A stretch of DNA of 64,000 nt from Yamagishiella unicocca (Eukaryota > Chlorophyta > Chlorophyceae > Chlamydomonadales > Volvocaceae). Positions 11,991-24,027 of the stretch are shown here, in pieces. The stretch is from positions 1,426,001 to 1,490,000 of the forward strand of contig BDSL01000013.1 in NCBI GenBank assembly GCA_003116995.1, read 5' to 3'. The notes below the pieces were generated by a model, which saw only the letters and a program-made list of their open reading frames with translations, ran no database searches and was not told the DNA's origin. Each line of letters opens with the position of its first letter. The first letter of the stretch is position 1. The translations under genes and the position numbers were made by a program.

Positions 11991-13227
11991 TTTCTCACTT
12001 GGTATGGAGAAGATGTTGGGCCGCAGGACTTGTATTGGGCGCAGCAGTCTTGTCGTACAAACCGCTGCATCGGTGTCCTTGCGCGGGAAATTGTGGCTAA
12101 AGGCAATTTGGTAAGCTGGATGCAAGCAAATCCAGCGTTTTATTGGCTTTGGTTTTAATGCTGCGTTCCTCTTTACCCAAAGTATGATACGGCATACCGG
12201 TGCCTAATGTCGGCAGGTATCCCAAGTTTGCTTCGGGCATTAGGTTGTTAGTATAAACTGGCAACATTATATGTATGGTTGCCGACATCAGGATCAAGGA
12301 CAGAAGCAAAAGGCACTTTATGTATAAGATCGTAGCACGTTGCACGTTGGCGCGGCACGCACCTATTTTGCATCATACCGCAGAAGGGACACCCCGGAAA
12401 GATGCCTAGTGAAGTTGATGTTGGTGTCGCTTGCGAGCCACCCGCTGTTACGGAATCACTGGGTACAGCATATTTGACGCTTTGATGGCGCGACTTGGGC
12501 TAAATTGGGCGAGGGGGGGAACCTGGTGTATAAATAGCATGTTGAAGACGGATGCAGACCATATACGTGACATGGGGCCTGGGATTGTGATAATGGGGAC
12601 CTGCACAGGGAGTCGTAGCACGCGTAGCACGCACGGGCACACGCTCGACCCTTCATTCCAAAAGCGAAATGTACCTCCAATCATAGCTAGTCCATGCCGC
12701 ATGCAAATGTTGGGGTATTTTGACGATTGCCCTGGCAGGGCCTGCCGCAGCCAATGGCGGTGACAAAGACTGGAAGGAGTGACTGGTTCATTAGTGCCGC
12801 TTGAGCGGCTGGGCGGCTGCGTTGGCGTTGGTTTTGGGCCTCAAGAGTGATGTGTTGAAGTGGCCATACAGAGCAGATTGCTAAGTTAAAACCAACGAAG
12901 AATCACTGCTGCGTCCTTCTGTCGTGACACAATACCTTATCGACATAATGCCGGCATTAATAGTGCCCTACCGGGCCCCCTCCGATAGCACTCCTCTCCA
13001 GCCGCCGTTGCTTGTCACTGCACCGCAGCAACCCCCGCACGTTGGGTGTAGCAGCGGCGGCCCGACAACGACTTCGGAAGGCAGTATGACAGGGTGATTC
13101 AGTACGACAGTGTCGGTCATAAGCCGCTGGGCGCGGCTATATCAGCGGCCGCATTTCGACTATCACCATCTGAACATTGCCTTTTCAGCGCAATCAGATG
13201 GGCCGCTAGCCATGGGGGGACTTGGGG
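11991..13227. other. Intergenic region 5' of RB60
   Basis: This holds the RB60 promoter and 5' UTR at its left end. The rest is lower in GC with no conserved coding blocks in any frame. The only recognisable element is the retroelement remnant that begins at 13228. Confidence 0.6.
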
Positions 13228-13617
13228 ACTTGGGGAAAGCGCTCGATGAGTTGTTACGGCAGTGCTTGGTTGGCTAACGCGAGACGTCGGCGAACCATCC
13301 ACAAGCAGATGGTGCGGCCGAAAGCATTGTGTGCAGAGGATGAAGAGATGGTTGCGCAAATATCACGCTGTTCGGCAACGGCCGGACTGCTGGGATCGGG
13401 ACTTGCATTGGCCTATCGTCGCTCACCCCAGGCCGCGACCCGGTTATCCCCTTCCCATTTTCTCTACGGTACGGATCCGGTGGTTCCCCCGAGTCTTCTG
13501 AGCGATTCAGCGAGCAGCTGTATCCCGGACAGCCGGAGAGGTGGCGCCAGTTGTTAGAGATGCGGTCGGATGAGCTGCGTAGGCACATGCCGACTGCTTG
13601 GCGATTGCGTGCAAAAT
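13228..13617 (+). pseudogene. Degenerate Ty3/gypsy-type integrase fragment
   Basis: Pieces of a retrotransposon integrase can be read in order but in shifting frames with stops. First comes a block ending NHPQADGAAES, matching the usual HPQTDGQ(T/S)E motif. Next, in another frame, RWLRKYHAVRQRPDCWD. Then SPSHFLYGTDPVVP in a third, like the family's SPF-LVYGREP-LP block. Then a basic ERWRQLLEMRSDELRRHM segment. At least two frameshifts and in-frame stops break it, and no LTRs, reverse transcriptase or primer-binding site were found nearby. It is an old insertion remnant, not an active element. Confidence 0.75.
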
Positions 13618-13668
13618 ACCACTTCACCTACCGGTGCGTAGGTACAGTGGTATTTTACCTACGCACCG
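13613..13668. repeat. Second interleaved inverted-repeat structure
   Basis: Arm A 13613-13623 pairs with 13646-13656. Arm B 13632-13644 pairs with 13656-13668. All arms are perfect. The A-B-A'-B' topology matches the structure at 10069-10152, although the sequences are unrelated. It sits at the 3' end of the integrase remnant. Confidence 0.85.
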
Positions 13669-13738
13669 ACGTCTGTGGGGATTTGTGCAGAGGCGGCAGA
13701 TGCGCGGTACGTTGATTCTGGGACGATTCAAACCATCC

Positions 13739-13743
13739 TTACA
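13739..13743 (-). terminator. Candidate TGTAA polyadenylation signal for the hydrolase gene
   Basis: TGTAA on the minus strand about 155 bases past the stop codon at 13898. Position and motif fit a green-algal polyadenylation signal. Confidence 0.5.
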
Positions 13744-13897
13744 GAAAGTGCGGTCCGTGTCAGCGGCTGCGTGATTGCAAGGGATCTTCCCGCGTGGACT
13801 GGTCGTAACCTGCCCAGAGCACGAGCCACTAACCCCACACCTCGAATTAACGACACAAGTGTTCGTTCACGTCGGATCACAACCCATAGCGATCAGC

Positions 13898-16800
13898 TCA
13901 TCTGAGCCCAGCATCATCCATGTGCTCGTCTTCTCCGTCTTGACCCGTCCCCGATGGCGCTCCAGACGACCCGGCCATCGCCCCAGAGCCCGCCGAATGC
14001 AGCATCAGCACCCCTCCGGGCCCCACTGCCCCGCCTCCGGTCACCATACCCTGCGGCCGCAGCGCAGCCTGCAGCGCTCCCGCGTGCCCTTGCAGCAGCA
14101 GGGCGGACTGAAGCCTCTGCTGTTGCTGCTGCTGAGATTGCGGGTCCTGCGGCCGCTGCAGGAGCTGCTCCTGGAGCTGCAGTGTCAGCTGCTGCCTCTG
14201 CTGCTGCTGCTGTTGCTGCCGCTGGTGTTGAAGCAGCAGCTGCTGCAGCTGTTGCTGCTGCGTTGTACCCCCGCCTGCACCCTGCAGGTGCAGCTGTTGT
14301 TGCTGTTGCTGCTGCTGTTGTTGTTGTTGCTGTTGCTGCTTGAGGAGCGTCGCTGCGAGCAGCTGCCCCGCCTGTCCCGCCTGCAGCGACATCAGCGACG
14401 CCTGCCCTACCTGATGCGCCGACGCCAGCTGCTGCGGCTGATGCTGCTGAGATAACCGTTGTATGAGCGCGGAGGTCAGCGCTTCGACCGACAAAGACTG
14501 CCCCCCACCGCCACCAGCGGCCGGCAGTACGCCAGCCCCCGCCGCTCCTCTGCCCGCTGTTCCCCCACCGCCTGCACTGTCCCCGGCTGCCGCCTGCTGT
14601 GCACACAGCTGCTGTAGAAGCTGCTGCTGCTGTTGCTGTTGATGCTGTGCCGCCGTGTTGCGCAGCAGCACAGCGGCGATCTGGGCCGCCGTGTTTGGGT
14701 CCGAAAGCGCCTGGGCCAAGCCAGCGAGCTGGTTCTGCGTACCGCCTGCTCCACCCCGCGCCGCTGCTGCGAGCTTGGCCGCTGCCGCCGCCACTGATGC
14801 GGGCCCCATCTCCGCCTGCTCCGACGTCCGCCGCTGCACAGCCGCCGCGGCCTGCTGCAGCAGCATCTGTTGCGTGAGCAGCTGCGCCGCTTGCCCTCCG
14901 CCACCGCCGCCTGCGGCATGACGCTGCTGGAATTGCGCCGCAAGCGCCTGCGCCGCCGACGCGGTGAGGCCGTACGGCAGGGCTTGGGCTCCGAGCCCCC
15001 CCATATGCTGCTGCTCCTGTTGTTGTTGCTGTTGCGGCGGATGCCCGGTCGGGATGGGTCTGCAGGCATGGGGGGAAAGGGGAATGAAGAATTTGGGACA
15101 AGCTTGTGCTTGTTTACGCGCAATGCGTTCGGCCGCGGGGGTCAGCGTGGCATGACGGGTGGACGCAGGGGGCCACGTGTGTAAAAGCCGGCAGGATGCT
15201 GGGGCACCCTGGAAAACTCGCTCGTCGTGCCAGGCTCGTGCGGTGACGTCGCGCAGCCACACAGCCGACTGCCCCACCTGAAACAAGCAGGTCGCTGCAG
15301 CGGCGGCCGGTCTGTCGCCGCCTTGCCGCCGCCGCTTTCGGCGCCCGCTGCCGGCGCCGGCACGCCGGCCCCGCCCCGCCATATCCGCGGTAGCTTGCAG
15401 TAATCCATCCGGTAGGAGTTGGTGGCGTTGAGGAACTCGTGCACGGCGGCGTTGACGGTGCGCACGGTGGCGGCGTGAGGGCCCTTACCGGTCAGCGTGC
15501 GGAAGTGCGAGTCCACGTCCTGCGACAGGTGGCAGCGGCAGGAGCCCGTGCGGAGCTGAAGACACGTCAAAACCCCTAAACACCCCATTGCCCCAGCGCC
15601 CACCGTCGTATGTGCCCTGAGTTTTCGTAAACCCTAGTACACCACCACCACCACCACCATCACACACCGCCCAATTACACCGCGAAACCCCAGCAGCAGC
15701 CCCCCTGCCTTCCCATGGCAGCCAGCGTCGCACCTGCACCACCACAGACCGCACGTCCGAGGTGACCATTCGCGGCCCGAGCTCCACAAGCGCCGCCTCG
15801 CTGACGAGCGGGTCAGTGGACGCGGTGACGAAGAGCACCGGCACAGTCAGGCCCAGTACCGGCCCCGATGAGTCAGACGCTGCTGGCGCCGCGGCGGTTG
15901 CGCCCAATTCCCCCGCGGAAATGGAGGGCAGCTCCTCCTATGGGTCGGACGGGTGTCGGCAGGGACGAGGTCAGCGCCACGGAGCAACGGAGCCCGCTAG
16001 GACCGTTTGCAACCGCCGTTAGCTGGGGAGGTGTGGGGAGGTGGCGGCAGGTGGCGATGCTGCTGATGCAGGCACTGCACAGCGCTTTGTTGCGTCAGCA
16101 AGCTGTGGCCCATGTTGGCGCTGACGCCTATCGTCGGATGCCCTGCCCTTGCCAACTTCGAGTCCATCGGTCTTGTCCCTGGCCCCTAATCGCAGCCGTT
16201 TCTGTATCCCAGATGCCGTCCCGCCGTCCCAAATGCCTGGCCGCTGCTGAGGTCCTGGCCACAAAGCACCCCTGCGGCCCGCTGGCCGGGGGATGGGCGC
16301 GCTTGTGCAAAAGGGTTGGGGCGGCAGCAGACGCTCCCTTGCCGAGCACCCGGTTAGGGCGGCAGCAAACGCGCCCTTGCCGAGCACCCAGCTAGCCGGC
16401 CGGCCGGCCGGCCTGACCCCACACGACCTACCCTGAGGGGGTACGACATAAGTACGTATCCGGCCACGGCGCTGCGCACCCGGCTCCCCGCCAGGGCCGC
16501 CACCCGCGCTCCGTCGCCCAACCCTGCCAGCACCCATCGAGTGACGCCGCGGGCGTACGGGCTGGTCGCTGCCACGTCAGTCGCCTTTTCGAACACCGCC
16601 ACTCGCCGCGCCTCGCTGGCGCTGGAGTGACAGATGTACCGCATGACGAGGAAACCTGCGGGGCGGAGGGGCGAGGCGGGCAGGGGGGAAGGGGGGAGGC
16701 CGGGCGGGGCGAGGAGTCACTCTCCGCCAGGCGGGAATGTGGCAGTCGCCGTATGGAGCAGCGACGCCGAGTCGGGGGCTCAGCGGGAGCCCTGGGACGA

Positions 16801-18121
16801 ACTGACTAATGGGTGGGAAAGACGGCGCTGACGGCGGTAAAGCGCGGCGGCGGCAAGGCGATCGTTGCGGTCCCTGCCTGCGGCAGTTCCGGCCGGCAGT
16901 TCCGGCCGGTGTGGCGGCTGCGCCACCTTTAACCTGTCGGTGTCCGCCCGGCCCCTCGTCTGCTTCCCGGAGGTGCCCGGTGACCCACCTGTCCTCGCCA
17001 GGGTGACCGCCAGCTCCGCCAGCAGCCGGCCGCGCCAGTCGCTGGCGTCAGCGCCGTGGGCGATCACCACCCCTAGCTCCTTCACCTGGCGGCCGCGGCG
17101 TTCGGAATGAAAAGGAGGGAGACGGTCAAGAAGTGCATCCTGATCTCAGCTGCGGTAGCTAGCTCCGCCGCCGCTGCACCCCCCCCCTTTGCGTTGACCG
17201 CTGCTCAGCCGCCACCAGCTGGGTGGTCCCGGACGCCAGTCGCCTCCAGGGGAAAACTCCGAACGTTTTTTCTTCCAACAGCTCAGCCGCTCACTGGCCA
17301 TGCTCACATCCCGCTGGGCCCCCACCAGGCCATACATCGAAAACCCTCCATCGCAAGTCAGAAGCGGAGTCCCCCTGCGTGTGCTGATCACACCGCCGGC
17401 GAACACTAGGTTTTCGATACATCGGTCGGGCCCGGCCTATAGCACCGCTGATATCGCCAAGGGTGCCATTTCGGTGCTACTGCCCGTCTTGCTCCGTAGC
17501 GCCTTCGCCTGCATTCACCCCTCGCTATTACCGCGCATGCCACTAGCTTTGCGAGCCGAGGAATCGCTGCCTAGCCCTGGCCTGGCCCGTGTTGGCCGAT
17601 ACACGCACGATGCCTGGGAGCCGTCGCCAATGCATCATCCCGTCCGTGGCAGTACGTCCATCAGGGTGTGGATTCCACACGCGGGCAGCACCACACGACA
17701 TCGAAACTGACCCCGGAGTCTGTGTTGTAGTTTTGCGGGATGTTCATGCACGCCTCCAGGGAGCCGCCTTGGCCGGGCATCTGCGGAGAGATGCCGAAAA
17801 GGCGGGGGCGGCGGCGCGTGTCGTGGGTGGTTAAGGATTGGGAAATGGAAGAGGGGGGTCCCGCAGGACGGGTGTCGATACGGCCCGGGCGTCCTCTAAT
17901 CGCTGGTGCGCAAACACGACGCAAAGCGAGACAATCTTTTGTTAGGATCAACCAAGCATTATGACGCGCACAGGCCCCCACGACCCCGATACCAGCCCTT
18001 AACTGCGCACCTCGATTTCGACCATCGCTTGCAGCACGCCGTGGTCTCTGAGGTAGACCAGCTGTCCGGGCCCAACGCTAGCACCCAAACCATCCTCAAC
18101 GTGCCAGTGGAATCGAACCAT
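13898..18121 (-). CDS. TEX30/KANSL3-like alpha/beta-hydrolase with polyglutamine tail
   Basis: The fold resembles TEX30 and the hydrolase domain of KANSL3, a subunit of the NSL histone acetyltransferase complex. Exons in coding order: 18121-18011, 17780-17712, 17085-16989, 16655-16432, 15937-15734, 15555-15278, 15059-13898; 714 aa. The start is the first ATG after an in-frame TAA. Conserved blocks, in order: LEACMNIPQNYNTDSG (beta strand), GVVIAHGAD, GFLVMRY, a nucleophile-elbow region AGLGDGARVAAL, GYVLMSYPL, and PVLFVTASTDPL with the acid-loop Asp. The usual Ser of the elbow (GRSMG in TEX30) is Gly here, so hydrolase activity is doubtful. The last exon encodes about 390 residues rich in Gln, Ala and Gly, with a run of about 15 Gln and a short acidic C-terminus. 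That suggests a nuclear scaffold or transcription role (inference). Exons 1-2 rest on splice phase and alignment and are less certain. Confidence 0.75.
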
Positions 18122-19499
18122 GCCCCCTTGGTCACAGGCTTAACTATGTTACTGCGCGCAGGGCAGCCTGGCGCCGCGCTCACTTCGTGCGGAGCAGGTG
18201 GGCTGTCATCAGGTTACATTACGGTTTAAATTGCGGGTCATAGGCAAGGCCAAAGCCGAATTGAAGTTTCTGGTCGTCGGGAGCAGCGTGTTCAGCCGTG
18301 GCTGGGACCGGCGTCTTGAATTTTCCTTTGGGTGGTTACAACGAAGCGAAGCTAGAAGCGGAAGGGAAAATCTAAAGACTAAAGACGGAACGTTGCTGGC
18401 CTGCCCACGATTGCAAGTTCCTCGGATTCAAGGGGCTCGTCCACTCTGGCATACGGCTGGCCGTACCGCCGAAAAATCCTATGCGTTGCGTAAGCCCATA
18501 GCCCCATACCTATCTTAGTGTATGTATGATGTGCATCCTGCATTACGCAGGCTTTATAGATATAAGCTTGTCTTCTTGAGGTATAGACCGCAAAAATTCA
18601 ACGTCATAGTGGCGCTGTGCATTGTGCTCGCAGCGCCAGTGCACATCGACACTTTTATAAACCAAGTCGTCACACACAGATCCTGATTGATGGCGTACGA
18701 GTATTTCATTTAACTGCTCTCACGTGTGGGCTGTTCAAGTAAAGCGTCCACGTGAGCACGCGCCACCAAGGCACTTTGATGATGGGTTGGCGATGATAAA
18801 GGGTATTGTGTACCTGAATTGGTACAATTGTGAAAGCATGAGCTGTCCCGCTGTCTTTCGGCTGGCACGGCAGCTTCGCACGGCACGTAGCCCGTCCGTT
18901 GGCATGGCTTGAAGCGTGTACAAGCTCTCAGCGTTCGGAGTTAATACCCCACAGTTCTATACCTAGCGTAATGCCCATCATGCCCACATTCGACACTGAG
19001 CGCAACGTCCGGCCAGGGTTGGCTAATTTGGGAGTGTGGCACCGTGTGGCTCACATTCGCTGCATATCAACAGGGCGAGAGGGACGGCATGCGCTGGACA
19101 GGGACTCAAGGGGTACGTGAACGTCATAAGGGGCGAAAGCTGGCAGGTAGTCAAGTCCGGGGCTGGGGGGGTTGGGTGGGAAGGACGACATGCGCTGCGC
19201 CATGCATATGCCCGCGTTCTCTGCGGCCCTTTGATCTGAGATGAATGGTACGAAAGTATGACTTCTCGCATTTAGGAAAATGTCCTGCACATGTCCGACC
19301 ATGTCGCAGGTACGAGTATGTAACGACCTGAACCGCGAGGATGTAAAGTTCAAGGGTTGAAGGTACATCCAAAGCTTCTGCTATTTTCTTGCTGTGTCTT
19401 GTCTTGACCCGGCTGGCGTCGTGGCATCAGCAACGAACCGGTGTTTGGGGTCATATGTGCAATAACTAAATTGGTATTAGTTTTAATCGGCCATCGCTT
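18122..19499. promoter_or_regulatory. Divergent intergenic region between the hydrolase and RPP30 genes
   Basis: This separates the divergent start codons at 18121 (-) and 19500 (+) and should hold both promoters. No TATA box, repeat or conserved coding block could be assigned with confidence. Several short open frames exist, but none resembles a known protein. Confidence 0.5.
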
Positions 19500-21964
19500 A
19501 TGATAGGTGACCTTTGTTTACCCTTGGACGATGTGGAGCCGCCGCTGCACCGCGAGCGAGTCGCGGCACTCCTCATACGCGGCTACGACGTGGTCGCTAG
19601 CGTGCATACAGCAACGGGACGACTGACGCAGGCCGATAAGTAAGGAAGAATGGGCGGAACCTCCCGTTCCCGCCTTTCCGGCTCCGTCACCACAGTCCCA
19701 GCCAACCCATAGACCCGCTTGACCTTCAGGCACATCCACCCACGCTACGAACCCCTTGACCACTCGACTACCGACCGGGCAGCTCGGCCGGCAGCTCGGC
19801 TCTCGAAGGTCCCCAGCCCCACACTCTATTACTGCCTTGCTTGTTCTCCGGGCACCACTGCACCAAACCCGACGACCATCCTCCTGAACTGCAGGTGCTC
19901 GACCGCGGCGCTCAGCACCACCGCCCTTGCGGCCGCCAGTACTGACGCCAAGCGCATGGTGGCTCTGCGGTCGGGCGCCACCACCGCCACCATCGCGGCT
20001 CCTCCCGGTACCAGCCACGGCGCCCCCGCGGCGGCACCGCCGTGCCCCCTCCGTCAGCTGAGTCGGCTCCACTTCGTGGCCGCTGACGCAGTCCAGGCGG
20101 CCCAGCTGGGCAGCTCGGACGAGGTCGTACGATCGTACGACATCGTATCCATCACGCCCAAGAACGAGAGGGTGCTCCACCAGGTCTGTGCGAGGGGTTG
20201 TCTGCGCGAGGTTGGGCAGAGGCGCGGACAGCGGGCATCGTTAGTTTTCAGCCGGGAGTGATAAGAGTGTGCACTTATCAAGAGGCCACAAAAATCATTC
20301 AGGAGCAATCGCAAGGTCCCCCTTATGCCCCCTCTGGACACTGCACTGAAGTGTGGGCTGAAGCGTGTGAGGGTGGCTAAGCGCAAACTCGCGAGTCGTT
20401 TGCAGGTCTGTAAATCCGCGTCGTCATGCCAACTTGCATCCTAGGCGTGTACCTCCCTAGACGTGGACATCATCGCGCTGGAGCTCACTCAGCGGATGGG
20501 CGTCAAGCTGCGGCCGGCGGCGGTGAAGGCGGCGCTGCGGCGAGGAATCTACTTTGAGGTGGGAAAGGGGGGGCGCAGGCACCGCATCATTGGGTCACGC
20601 AACGCGACGTGCTGGGCGGCGATCATGTGGGCTGGCGGCGGCGGTCACTGCCTGACCCTTGGACGCACCCGCCACTACCACCGCAGATCTGCTACGCTCC
20701 GGGGCTTCGAGAGCCCACGGCACGCCGCAACCTCTTCTGTAACGCCCAGGCGCTGGTGCGGGCGACGCGCGGGAAGGCAAGTCAGCCACGTTGGCCATGT
20801 CTGCTGGTGCTCCCCACAGGAGAGAGTATCGCACTGCGCACGCGAATGGCATGGCGCGGTACCCGCAGTAGCGTGAATGCGCCATCAGCGATGAGCGCTA
20901 CTGCTGCTGGTGCTGCTGCTATTGATACGGGGGTGGTCTCCTGACCGCGCTCCAAAGGGCTGCCGCCCACCTCACCTTGCCGGGCGCCCGCATGTCGCGT
21001 CCGAGCTGCCCTCGCCCATCCCGCCCGCCGCCAGAACATCCTACTCAGCAGCTCCGCGCGCTCCGCCTTCGAGGTTCGGTCGCCGCTGGAGGTGCTCCCC
21101 ATGGCCTCGCTGTTCGGCCTCACGCGCAAGCAGGCGCAGGTGGGGGCTACAGGGGTGACTGGACTGGTGGCTGCTGGGCGTATGGGCCATGCAGTGCCTT
21201 ACAAAAAGTTGCGCAGTGCTGTACACAAAATTGCGCAGTGCTGTACACAAAATTGCGCAGTGCTGTACACAAAACCACATAGTGCGTTACACAGTGCCTT
21301 GCACAAAATTACACTTCACATATGGCGCTTGCCACCGCAGGACGCGATCAGCCTGGCCGCGAGGGCCGTCCTGGCGCGCGCGGCCGCGCGGCTGGCGGGC
21401 AGGGGCGCCTCGGCCGTGGCTGTGTCGGCTGCGCAGATAACAACGGACGTCGAGGTGCGTGACGTCGGGTTGGGAAAGGGCTGGCGGCAATTGCCAGTAG
21501 GGATTCTCGGGACACAGGGAATGGACTATGCCCGGGCTTGCCTGCCCGGGATCAGCAGCACTGCCGGTGCTAGGTCAAGGTTAGCACGGAGTCTGGCAAC
21601 GGCCGCTGAGCCTGCCATGGGATTTCAGAGCAATTCGCGGTTATAATGATGAAGTTACAAGAGCTGCGCAAAAGCGAGTGTGGGGCGGACGCTGCAAAAC
21701 GGAACTTATGTGGGGGCCGGCTTTACAGTGGGATTGAATGCCAATTTACCTTTATTTCCGTGTGCGCGATTCCGTGTGGCGCAATAACGTTGCTGCTGAC
21801 ATAGCCCTATTATGTGGGGGCCCCCTTCGCAGATGGAAGACGCCACTCAGCCAGAGCCCCCGGAGCAGGAACAGCAGCCGGCGGTGCCACAGGCGCAGCA
21901 GCAGCAACAGCGCGCAGCAGGGGGGAGAGGTGGCGGGCGCAAGCGCTCCGCTGCCGTCCGCTGA
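19500..21964 (+). CDS. RPP30: Ribonuclease P/MRP subunit p30
   Basis: Protein subunit of nuclear RNase P, which removes tRNA 5' leaders, and of RNase MRP. Exons: 19500-19639, 19895-20183, 20445-20558, 20687-20776, 21035-21139, 21341-21454, 21833-21964; 327 aa, all phases consistent. The ATG start gives MIGDLCLPL, matching the family N-terminus. It is followed by GYDVVASVH, LSRLHFVAAD, RSYDIVSITPKNERVLHQ, LDVDIIALEL, YAPGLREPTARRN, ILLSSSARSAFEVRSP and ASLFGLTRKQA, which together form the RNase_P_p30 TIM-barrel domain. The last exon adds a Gln/Pro-rich tail ending in basic residues. The intron after exon 4 starts with GC (AAG then GCAAGT), a GC-AG intron. The intron after exon 5 carries a tandem repeat. 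Confidence 0.92.
21192..21314 (+). repeat. Tandem repeat, 22-bp unit, in an RPP30 intron
   Basis: Three near-identical copies of a 22-base unit starting GCGCAGTGCTGTACACAAAA at 21211, 21233 and 21255, flanked by degenerate copies. They occupy most of the intron 21140-21340. Confidence 0.9.
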
Positions 21965-24027
21965 TGAGGTCCAAAATCCAAACCCGGCGCATCGTCAGGG
22001 CATACGGCCCAACCTTAAGTGCCATACCAGGGCGATGCGGCTCTGAAGCCACCCAGTCCTCCCTGAGGCAACAGACCCTTCATGCAGCCGCCCCCTGATT
22101 TCAACAAGGTCCACCCGCCCGTCCCCATCCACATCACGGGCTCTGTCGGCGTGCGCTACCGGCTCCGGTGCCGGGGACCGCCCTGCTGGGCCCGAAGGTT
22201 TGAGAGATGCGTTGGCTGCTGCCGCTTCTCGCCACGTTGGGTGCCGGTCGTTATCGAGGGGACCGTGTAGCCACTGCCCCGCCCCAGCCTCACGAACCCC
22301 TTCCGCCATATCCATTAGCTAGCTGGCTGGCTGTCGTGCCCACCTGCTGGCGCGCGTCACGCTTTTTCCGGCGAAGCGTCCATGATGGGACCCAGTCGCG
22401 ACATGTGGGCATAGCACCATGGCTGCGCCGCGCATCGCGGGGGTTGCTGTCTCCTGTGAGTCGGAGGCGCGCCTGGTGGCGCGGGTGTCATCGGGGCTGC
22501 CATGAGACATGACACGGCACCCCAGAACATGCTGTAACACACAGCGCCGAGCCCCCAGCCCGTTCGCAGCCCAACTCCTCCGCGTGCATTATTGGCCTGC
22601 ACCAGATAGCCCTGGGCGCTGCGGTATCTAGCGTGACGCATTACATGGGGGAAAGGGCACAGCCTCCTTGCTCTGGTCCGGCCCGGCCACCTTCACCCAG
22701 AATATCCGCCTCGACTTACATCGGCCGCGCCCACCCCGACAGCAATGCATGCTTGTATCCCCGCAGCGTTAAAGGCCGCCACGGACCAAGGTCCAAGATC
22801 GCGCTGCCGCGCACGACAGCCGTGAACCACCTCGCCTTCGACAGCAGCCACCCTGCCCGCAAAATAGCCCGCTGCCGCCGCTAGCAGGGCGCGCAACCCG
22901 CCTGGACCACCCAGCACACAATCTCGCGGAGCCCCTAGCACACTCATAACACATACGCACCTCACACCACAACTCGCTCTCCGCAGGCTTGCCACGCGGT
23001 CCACGGGTGCAATGCCCCCTCGGCCCCTCCTCCTTGCCACCCAAGGACATGCTCCGAAACCATTCATCGCGGTTCAAAAGGAAGCGCACCGACAACAACA
23101 ACATACACAGCTCAGCAGCAGCAGCAAGACGCACGGCTCAAGTCTTCCGGTGCAACGACACCTGTGACGCCAACTCCCTCCGCAACTCGCGTTTGAGCAC
23201 ACAGGCTGCGCCCCGCCTCTCGGCGTGGAACCTGATCTACCGGCACTAATCCCCATGACCCCTCGTCCAGCTGCTGGCGCGGCGCTTACAGCGGCCACCA
23301 CCACGACTTTCGCTTGGGCCCTCCTAGCTGGGCGTCGTAGCCGGGGGCGGTCTTGCTGTCGACGCCCGCCTGGTTCTGCGGGGCACAGCGGGACCGGTGG
23401 AAGGGCGAGCGGCGAGGAGGCAACCAAGGGTTTCAGAACTTCTTTCAAATCTTCAAGCATTTTGATGAGGCGCAAAACATGGCGGAAAGAATGCTGTCTA
23501 CAGGTCCATGCGCGGGCGGGGTGGGCTGGAGTCAGTTCCGCATTGAACCCGGGACAGACGGAACACAGGTCTGGCTCCCGGCTCGCTTCTCCGGTATAAT
23601 CCGTCGTCCCACGCCTTCGCGAAGAGGCCGCGAACAGGCTTGCGCCCCTGCCGCCCAGGCAAGGTGAAGGCCCGAACGACCAGCCTGGGAAAGGGCGCTT
23701 GGAGTTTCCAGTAGTTCCCGCTGCGCGGAGCTTCTACCATGCCTGGCGACCGAACCATACAGAGCGAGACGCGGCTTCCTGCGTCACCTCCTCCCCACTT
23801 CATCACCGTTATCCTGAACCCCACCACCGCCTATCAACTCCTTCTGCCTCCGCCATGACTACGGCCATCACCTCACGCTAACAACACGACATCCATCGGG
23901 GACACTGGCATCGCAATACGCCACAATCTCGACTAGCTAGCACACATTCTTCCGGCTGCTGGGTCTAACCAGCCGCCGCGTCACGGCCCTCGCTCGCCCC
24001 GCCCACCTTGTACCCACGACGGCGACC
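21965..24027 (-). other. Unresolved region with scattered coding-like segments, mostly minus strand
   Basis: No complete gene could be modelled. Minus-strand signals include: an open segment ending at a strong donor (GAT then GTAAGT) at 22720, reading LGPWSVAAFNAAGIQACIAV; a segment near 22530-22600 with a hydrophobic stretch GWGLGAVCYSMFWGAV; and, near 22085-22135, DVDGDGRVDLVE, which fits both the 12-residue EF-hand loop and FG-GAP/VCBS calcium loops. A plus-strand segment at 23350-23600 (MAERMLSTGPCAGGVGW) also looks coding. These could be exons of one unidentified gene or decayed remnants. A plus-strand TGTAA at 22533-22537 may end the RPP30 transcript. Confidence 0.35.
22533..22537 (+). 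terminator. Candidate TGTAA polyadenylation signal for RPP30
   Basis: First plus-strand TGTAA noticed after the RPP30 stop, about 570 bases downstream. Long 3' UTRs are common in green algae. Assignment is by position only. Confidence 0.35.

Noticed and set aside
12431..12763. 110-codon open frame upstream of RB60
   Set aside because: No conserved motif, codon third positions not GC-biased like neighbouring genes, no splice partners.
17290..17410. Possible extra exon (GTPLLTCDGGFSMYGLVG) resembling a serine protease active-site region
   Set aside because: Phase does not join to the flanking hydrolase exons, while direct splicing 17712 to 17085 restores the TEX30-like alignment.
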